A DNA stretch of 64,000 nt. Origin: an uncultured Comamonas sp. Lineage in GTDB: Bacteria > Pseudomonadota > Gammaproteobacteria > Burkholderiales > Burkholderiaceae_C. The stretch spans positions 1 through 64,000 of the forward strand of contig CAMZGS010000010.1 of assembly GCA_947306475.1 (NCBI GenBank), given 5' to 3'. This document shows positions 59,373 through 64,000 of this stretch, piece by piece. Within the stretch, counting starts at the first letter, position 1. Every line of letters begins with the position of its first letter. The notes beneath the pieces were generated by a model. That model saw nothing but the letters and a program-made list of their open reading frames with translations, did no database searches and was not told the DNA's origin. Both the position numbers and the translations under genes were made by a program.

Positions 59373-61946
59373 GTGCCGAAAAACAACCCACCGGAGGATT
59401 CCTTGTCTGCCATCCATGATTTGATTGCCCAGGTCAGCGACCCTCGACTACGTGAGCGGCTGGCTGCCGAGTGGGCCAGTGCTTCAAAAGAAAAGAAATT
59501 CGGTTTGGTGTTCGAAGATCACCTGCCCGAGTTGTTGCCACTGCACGGTGCCAAGCCACGCAAGGGCGATCTGGTGTGTCGCCGTCAGGGTGCGCTGAAA
59601 GATGTGTGGCAAATCCAGTCCATCCACGCGGGCGTAGCGACCTGCGTCAAGCCCAGCAACGAGGCACACCCCAGCGAACCGACCCGCGCTGCGGCAGAGC
59701 CGGTGCAGTTCATGGTGGATGAACTGCTGGTGGTGCGTGAATTTGGCGAGCCGATCTTCCCCGCGCTGGTGCCGGTAGATGCCGTGGCCAACGGCCCGCT
59801 TGACGCCCCCTGGCACACGCTGATCGAGGCCGACAACTACCACGCGCTGCAACTCTTGGATTACCTCTATGCCGGTCAGGTGGATTGCATCTACATCGAC
59901 CCGCCCTACAACACCGGCGCGCGCGACTGGAAGTACAACAACGACTACGTGGACGGCAACGACCAGTGGCGGCACAGCAAATGGCTGGCCTTCATGGAAA
60001 GGCGGCTGAAGCTGGCCAAGCGCCTGCTCAAGCCGGATACCGGGGTGCTGATCGTCACCATCGACGAACACGAGGTGCATCACCTCGGGATGCTGCTGGA
60101 GCGAGAGTTTCCCGAAGCGTACAGGCAAATGGCCACTATTGTGATTAATCAAAAGGGTGTGTCACAGGGCCGGCTAGCGAGAGTTGAAGAGTACGCCCTG
60201 TACGTCTTCATGCCTGATGCGTATTTGAAAACTCATCATGATGATCTGCTGTCACCAGACCGATCCGACCAAAAGCGGTTCCAAGTCCCTAGGTGGGAGT
60301 GGTTGCTTCGTGGTGGTAGCAATTCGAGACGGTCTGATAGACCGCTGCTCTTTTACCCAATTTATATTGACACCATTCGTAAAAAGATTACTGGTGTTGG
60401 CGAGCCCTTACCACTTGGCGAAACCCCTGATCTTGACGCATTCCCGGAGGGAACTGTTGCGTGGCCTATTCGAACTGATGGCTCTTATGGCAACTGGCAA
60501 GTTGGGCCATCGAGTTTTAAGGAGCTCATTGACGCCGGATTTGCCCGTCTCGGTGGCTATGACAAGAAACGAAGAACTTGGACTGTTCAATACCTAAACA
60601 GGGGGACTAGAGCCCGCATTGAGAATGGTGAGATTGTTGTTGTTGGGCGCAACAAGCAGACCAACGCTGTAGAGATCGAATACGCAAGCTCAGACTCGCG
60701 ACTTCGTAATATAAAAACAGTCTGGCATCGAGGAATTCATGACTCGGGTATTTATGGATCAAGTCTCTTGAAATCTATCCTCGGAGAGAGTAGTAAGTTC
60801 ACTTTTCCCAAGTCCCTCTATTCCACCCGCGATGCAGTGGCCGCCGTTGTGCGTGATCGCCCCAACGCCCTGATCGTGGATTTCTTCGCAGGCAGCGGCA
60901 CCACGCTCAACGCCGTCAATCTGCTCAACGCCACCGACGGCGGCCAGCGCCGCTGCATTCTGGTCACCAATAACGAAGTCTCCGCCGAGGAGGCGGCCGC
61001 ACTGAGCGCACGCGGCCTGCAACCCGGCGATGCGGATTGGGAAGCGCAGGGCATCTGCCGCTCAGTGACCTGGCCGCGCAGCAAGTACACCATTCTTGGT
61101 CGCCGTGACGATGGCTCGGTGCTGACCGGTGAGTACCTGACCGGCAAGACGGTGGAGCGCGAGAAAGCGCGCAGCTTCACGCAGATCGGTTTTGTCGATC
61201 CTTTGCAGCTCGACACACTGCCCAAGAAGAAGCAGTTGGTGGCGCTGATCGACGGCTTGCCGCAAACGCTGGTGAAAGAGCCGTGCCCCTTCATCGTGTC
61301 GGAGGACCACAAGGCCAGCGTGCTGTTTGACCCGGCGGCCGCGGAGGATTGGCTGGAGGCGCTGGACGGGCAAGAACACATCACCGACTTCTACATCGTC
61401 ACGCCCGTCAAGCGTGTGTTCGACCAGTTGAAGGCGCAGGTGGTGGAACTGCTCGGGCCGATCCTGGTGCCCGAAGAAGAAAAACGCCCGATGAGCGCGG
61501 GCTTTGCCGCCAATCTGGCGTACTTCAAACTGGATTTTCTGGATAAGGAGCGCGTTAGCCTGAGGCTCGCATTCCGTGAAATTTTGCCGCTTCTGTGGTT
61601 AAAGGCGGGGGCTGTAGGGCCACGCCCTGAACTTCCCAAAGGTGCGCCAGAGCCTGCACTGTTTGCACCAGAGAAAAGCAATTTTGTGGTGTTGCTCGAC
61701 GAAACCCGCATGAGCAAATTGCTCAAAGCACTGGAAGGACGTAGCGGTTTATCGCAGGTGTTCATCGTCACCGATGCGGATGAGTCGTTCAAAACCATGG
61801 CGCAGGACGTTCGCGAAGTGGCGGGCAAGGCCAACCCAGACTTGTCGGTGGTGCAGTTGTACCGCGATTACCTGCTCAATTTCATGATCAACAAGAATCA
61901 GGACCGCGCTGCCGGTCACACCGATACCCAGGGAGCGCGGGCATGA
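59373..61946 (+). CDS. mod: type III-like DNA adenine methyltransferase (Mod)
   Basis: An 857-residue beta-class N6-adenine/N4-cytosine methyltransferase. Motif IV DPPYNTG starts at residue 176 and motif I DFFAGSGTT at 503, in the IV-before-I order of type III Mod proteins. The intervening 250-490 is the recognition region, and its DNA is much lower in G+C than the flanks. The start is GTG 59373. It overlaps the next gene by ATGA. Together with the downstream helicase it forms a restriction-modification pair that methylates and guards against foreign DNA. Confidence 0.9.
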   Translation: MPKNNPPEDSLSAIHDLIAQVSDPRLRERLAAEWASASKEKKFGLVFEDHLPELLPLHGAKPRKGDLVCRRQGALKDVWQIQSIHAGVATCVKPSNEAHPSEPTRAAAEPVQFMVDELLVVREFGEPIFPALVPVDAVANGPLDAPWHTLIEADNYHALQLLDYLYAGQVDCIYIDPPYNTGARDWKYNNDYVDGNDQWRHSKWLAFMERRLKLAKRLLKPDTGVLIVTIDEHEVHHLGMLLEREFPEAYRQMATIVINQKGVSQGRLARVEEYALYVFMPDAYLKTHHDDLLSPDRSDQKRFQVPRWEWLLRGGSNSRRSDRPLLFYPIYIDTIRKKITGVGEPLPLGETPDLDAFPEGTVAWPIRTDGSYGNWQVGPSSFKELIDAGFARLGGYDKKRRTWTVQYLNRGTRARIENGEIVVVGRNKQTNAVEIEYASSDSRLRNIKTVWHRGIHDSGIYGSSLLKSILGESSKFTFPKSLYSTRDAVAAVVRDRPNALIVDFFAGSGTTLNAVNLLNATDGGQRRCILVTNNEVSAEEAAALSARGLQPGDADWEAQGICRSVTWPRSKYTILGRRDDGSVLTGEYLTGKTVEREKARSFTQIGFVDPLQLDTLPKKKQLVALIDGLPQTLVKEPCPFIVSEDHKASVLFDPAAAEDWLEALDGQEHITDFYIVTPVKRVFDQLKAQVVELLGPILVPEEEKRPMSAGFAANLAYFKLDFLDKERVSLRLAFREILPLLWLKAGAVGPRPELPKGAPEPALFAPEKSNFVVLLDETRMSKLLKALEGRSGLSQVFIVTDADESFKTMAQDVREVAGKANPDLSVVQLYRDYLLNFMINKNQDRAAGHTDTQGARA

Positions 61947-64000
61947 AGGTCACGCTGTTCGATTTTCAGAAAGACGCGCTGGGCAAACTGCGCGAGGCCT
62001 TAGTGAGCGCACGTAAGAGCGTGTCGCCGGACAACCAGCAAGTCATCACTTTCTCCGCAGCCACTGGCAGCGGCAAAACCATCATGATGACGGCGCTGTT
62101 CGAGGCGATTCTGGATGAGCCCGATGATCAACTTGCTTGGCCGCTCGATTGGGTGCCGCAACCCGATGCCGTGATCTTGTGGGTGTCGGACATGCCCGAG
62201 CTCAACGAGCAGACCAAGCTCAAGATCGAGAGCAAGTCGGACAAGGTGTACCGGGTTAATCAGCTCATCACCATCGATGCGCATTTCGACGCGCCCCGGC
62301 TGGCAGGCGGGCGCATCTATTTCATCAACACGCAGAAGCTGGCGGTCAATCAGCCGCTGACCAACCGTGGCGACGGACGGCAGCATCTGATCTGGGAAAC
62401 GCTGACCAACACTGCGCGCGCCATTCCCGACCGCTTTTATGTGGTGATCGACGAGGCGCACCGTGGCATGACTTCGGGCAAGGGTGCGCAGGCCGCGCAA
62501 ACCTTGATGCAGCGCTTCTTGCTGGGCTACCCCGAGGTGGGCCTGGTCAAGATGCCGATGGTGATTGGGGTGTCGGCCACGCCCAAGCGATTCCTGGATT
62601 TGATGGCGAATGCCGAGCACACCGTGACCAGGCGCAAGGTGGCCGTGCCTGCTGAGGAGGTGCGCAAGTCCGGCCTGCTGAAAGACCGCATCCTGATCCA
62701 TCACCCTGAAGCCGCCACCACGGCGGAAATGGCGCTTTTGGAAGAGGCGGCACGGCGCTGGGGGCAGATGACCGCGGCTTGGCGCGCTTACTGCCAGGAG
62801 GAGCAGGAGCAAACCATCTGGCCGGTGCTGGTGGTGCAGGTGGAAAACGGCTCAGACCGGCAACTGACCAAGACCGACCTCGGTGCAGCGTTGACCGTGA
62901 TCGAGAGTGCCATTGGCCGTCGCCTGAAAGAGGGAGAGGTCGCCCATGCGATGCACGACACAGGCGACCTGGACGTGGGCGGCCGCCGGGTGCGCAAGGT
63001 CGAAGCCTCGCGGATTGATGCGGACAAAAACATCGGTGTGGTGTTCTTCAAGACCAGCCTGTCCACCGGCTGGGATTGCCCGCGCGCCGAAGTGATGATG
63101 TCGTTCCGCCGTGCGGAGGACCATACCTACATCGCCCAGTTGCTGGGCCGGATGGTGCGCACACCTCTGGCACGCCGTATCGAAAAGGATGCGGCGCTCA
63201 ACGATGTGCATTTGTTCTTGCCGTACTTCGATACGGGTGCCGTGGAAAGCGTGGTGGCCTCGCTGCACAACGCGGAAGAGGTGCCGCCTGCCGAGACGGG
63301 CTCCAGCCGCCATCTGGTGGTGCTCAAGCGGCGCGAGGGCTGCGAGTCCATCTTTGCGGCGCTTGACGAATTGATCACCTACCGCGTGAACGCCGTTCGG
63401 GCACAGAGCCCACTGCGCCGGTATATGGCCATCTCACGCAGCCTGACCATCGATGAGATTGATGACGAAGCCTGGGGCCGGGCCAAGCAGCAGATTGTCG
63501 AGTGGATGGGGCAGCGCATTGCAGCGATCAAGGCAAGAGGCCAGTTCGATGCTGCGGCCAAGGCGATCACGCAGGTGGGTCTGCGGACCTTGGCTGTCAA
63601 TAGCGGCACTGGTGTGGCAGAGCCCGAGCCAACCCAATATGCCGTCGATGCATCCGATGTGGATATCGACCGTCTGTTCGAAGAGGCTGGGCGCGCCTTC
63701 AGCCACGGTTTGCAGATGGAGTATTGGCGCGCCCACGCGGATCGCGATGCGCTGGATGTGAAGGTCGAAGCCATCGTTCTGGCTCGCAACGCGGCAGAAA
63801 TGGCTATTCTCGAATCGTTAGCAGAGGCTGCCTTCGATGGTCTTTACGACCAGCACAAGAAGGCCATCTACCAACTCAAGGAGCAGCGGCGCGTCAATTA
63901 CGAGAAGCTGCGGCTGGCGACGGCCAAGCCCAACGAGGTGCCATGGCAATTACCGGCATCCATCGACTTCAAGCGACTGCCGACGGATCCCCTCTGGGAG
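61943..64000 (+). CDS. res: type III-like restriction helicase subunit (Res), partial
   Basis: Open to the window end, at least 686 codons. Superfamily 2 motor: Walker A AATGSGKT, DEAH-type box VVIDEAHRG, motif III GVSATPKRF, and motif VI QLLGRMVRTPLARR. The C-terminal endonuclease part, if present, lies beyond base 64000. The start overlaps the mod stop, so the two are coupled. Alternatives are a helicase of a related phage-defence system; the Mod partner makes type III R-M the best call. Confidence 0.88.
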   Translation, partial: MKVTLFDFQKDALGKLREALVSARKSVSPDNQQVITFSAATGSGKTIMMTALFEAILDEPDDQLAWPLDWVPQPDAVILWVSDMPELNEQTKLKIESKSDKVYRVNQLITIDAHFDAPRLAGGRIYFINTQKLAVNQPLTNRGDGRQHLIWETLTNTARAIPDRFYVVIDEAHRGMTSGKGAQAAQTLMQRFLLGYPEVGLVKMPMVIGVSATPKRFLDLMANAEHTVTRRKVAVPAEEVRKSGLLKDRILIHHPEAATTAEMALLEEAARRWGQMTAAWRAYCQEEQEQTIWPVLVVQVENGSDRQLTKTDLGAALTVIESAIGRRLKEGEVAHAMHDTGDLDVGGRRVRKVEASRIDADKNIGVVFFKTSLSTGWDCPRAEVMMSFRRAEDHTYIAQLLGRMVRTPLARRIEKDAALNDVHLFLPYFDTGAVESVVASLHNAEEVPPAETGSSRHLVVLKRREGCESIFAALDELITYRVNAVRAQSPLRRYMAISRSLTIDEIDDEAWGRAKQQIVEWMGQRIAAIKARGQFDAAAKAITQVGLRTLAVNSGTGVAEPEPTQYAVDASDVDIDRLFEEAGRAFSHGLQMEYWRAHADRDALDVKVEAIVLARNAAEMAILESLAEAAFDGLYDQHKKAIYQLKEQRRVNYEKLRLATAKPNEVPWQLPASIDFKRLPTDPLWE

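Overview
The window reads as one stretch of chromosome from a high-G+C betaproteobacterium. The Burkholderiales family Comamonadaceae is the best guess. Reasons are the folC-SPOR-cvpA-purF-metZ order, zapA followed by 6S RNA, the PhaR regulator, and a dispersed family of nested palindromes with AGCTGCTGGCGCT-type arms that I associate with this family. The assignment is inference: there is no rRNA, and only one tRNA end is present.

Layout. 1-7.5 kb (minus): folC, a SPOR protein, cvpA, purF, metZ, gltX and the start of tRNA-Ala(GGC), i.e. folate, purine and methionine synthesis plus aminoacylation. 7.5-15 kb (plus): an ArsC/Spx-like protein, a secreted protein, ppnP, argG, a complete basic-amino-acid ABC importer next to argG, and an MFS exporter. 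15-18.5 kb (minus): a corrinoid salvage operon, cobU-btuF-btuC-btuD. 18.6-19.4 kb: a ZapB-like protein, zapA and 6S RNA. 19.5-22.9 kb: an anaerobic group (TauE-like membrane protein, hemN, fnr) with an FNR box between hemN and fnr. 23-31 kb: BASS transporter, lipoprotein phospholipase D, phaR, a chemoreceptor, a CHMI-like isomerase and rimO. 31-40 kb: ispF-ispD, DMT transporter, alpha/beta hydrolase, aroQ, glnS, an Ap4A phosphorylase, a degenerate ABC-ATPase-like protein and a Bcr/CflA exporter.

40.3-46.3 kb is an accessory scar. It holds an IS5-type transposase fragment followed by a large, frameshifted phage or conjugative-element polyvalent protein (nuclease-like, two HExxH zincin-like, LPD3-like and two ADP-ribosyltransferase-like modules). 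The remnant stops exactly at the end of a solute-binding-protein gene. 46.3-58.5 kb is core again: the solute-binding protein, a PAS-GGDEF diguanylate cyclase, roxA, an Ala/Glu/Lys-rich lipoprotein, bamC, dapA, a methyltransferase, a 49-residue membrane protein, an MFS transporter and parE. After parE comes a second accessory block: a HigBA toxin-antitoxin pair and a type III-like restriction-modification pair. The Mod subunit has an A+T-richer central recognition region, and the Res helicase runs off the window end.

The most unusual observations are the broken polyvalent protein with a palindromic repeat inside its reading frame, the nested palindromes whose inner stems differ in sequence yet stay self-complementary, the mosaic recognition region of Mod, and a promoter that would make higB mRNA leaderless. 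All calls come from reading the sequence; no database search was run.
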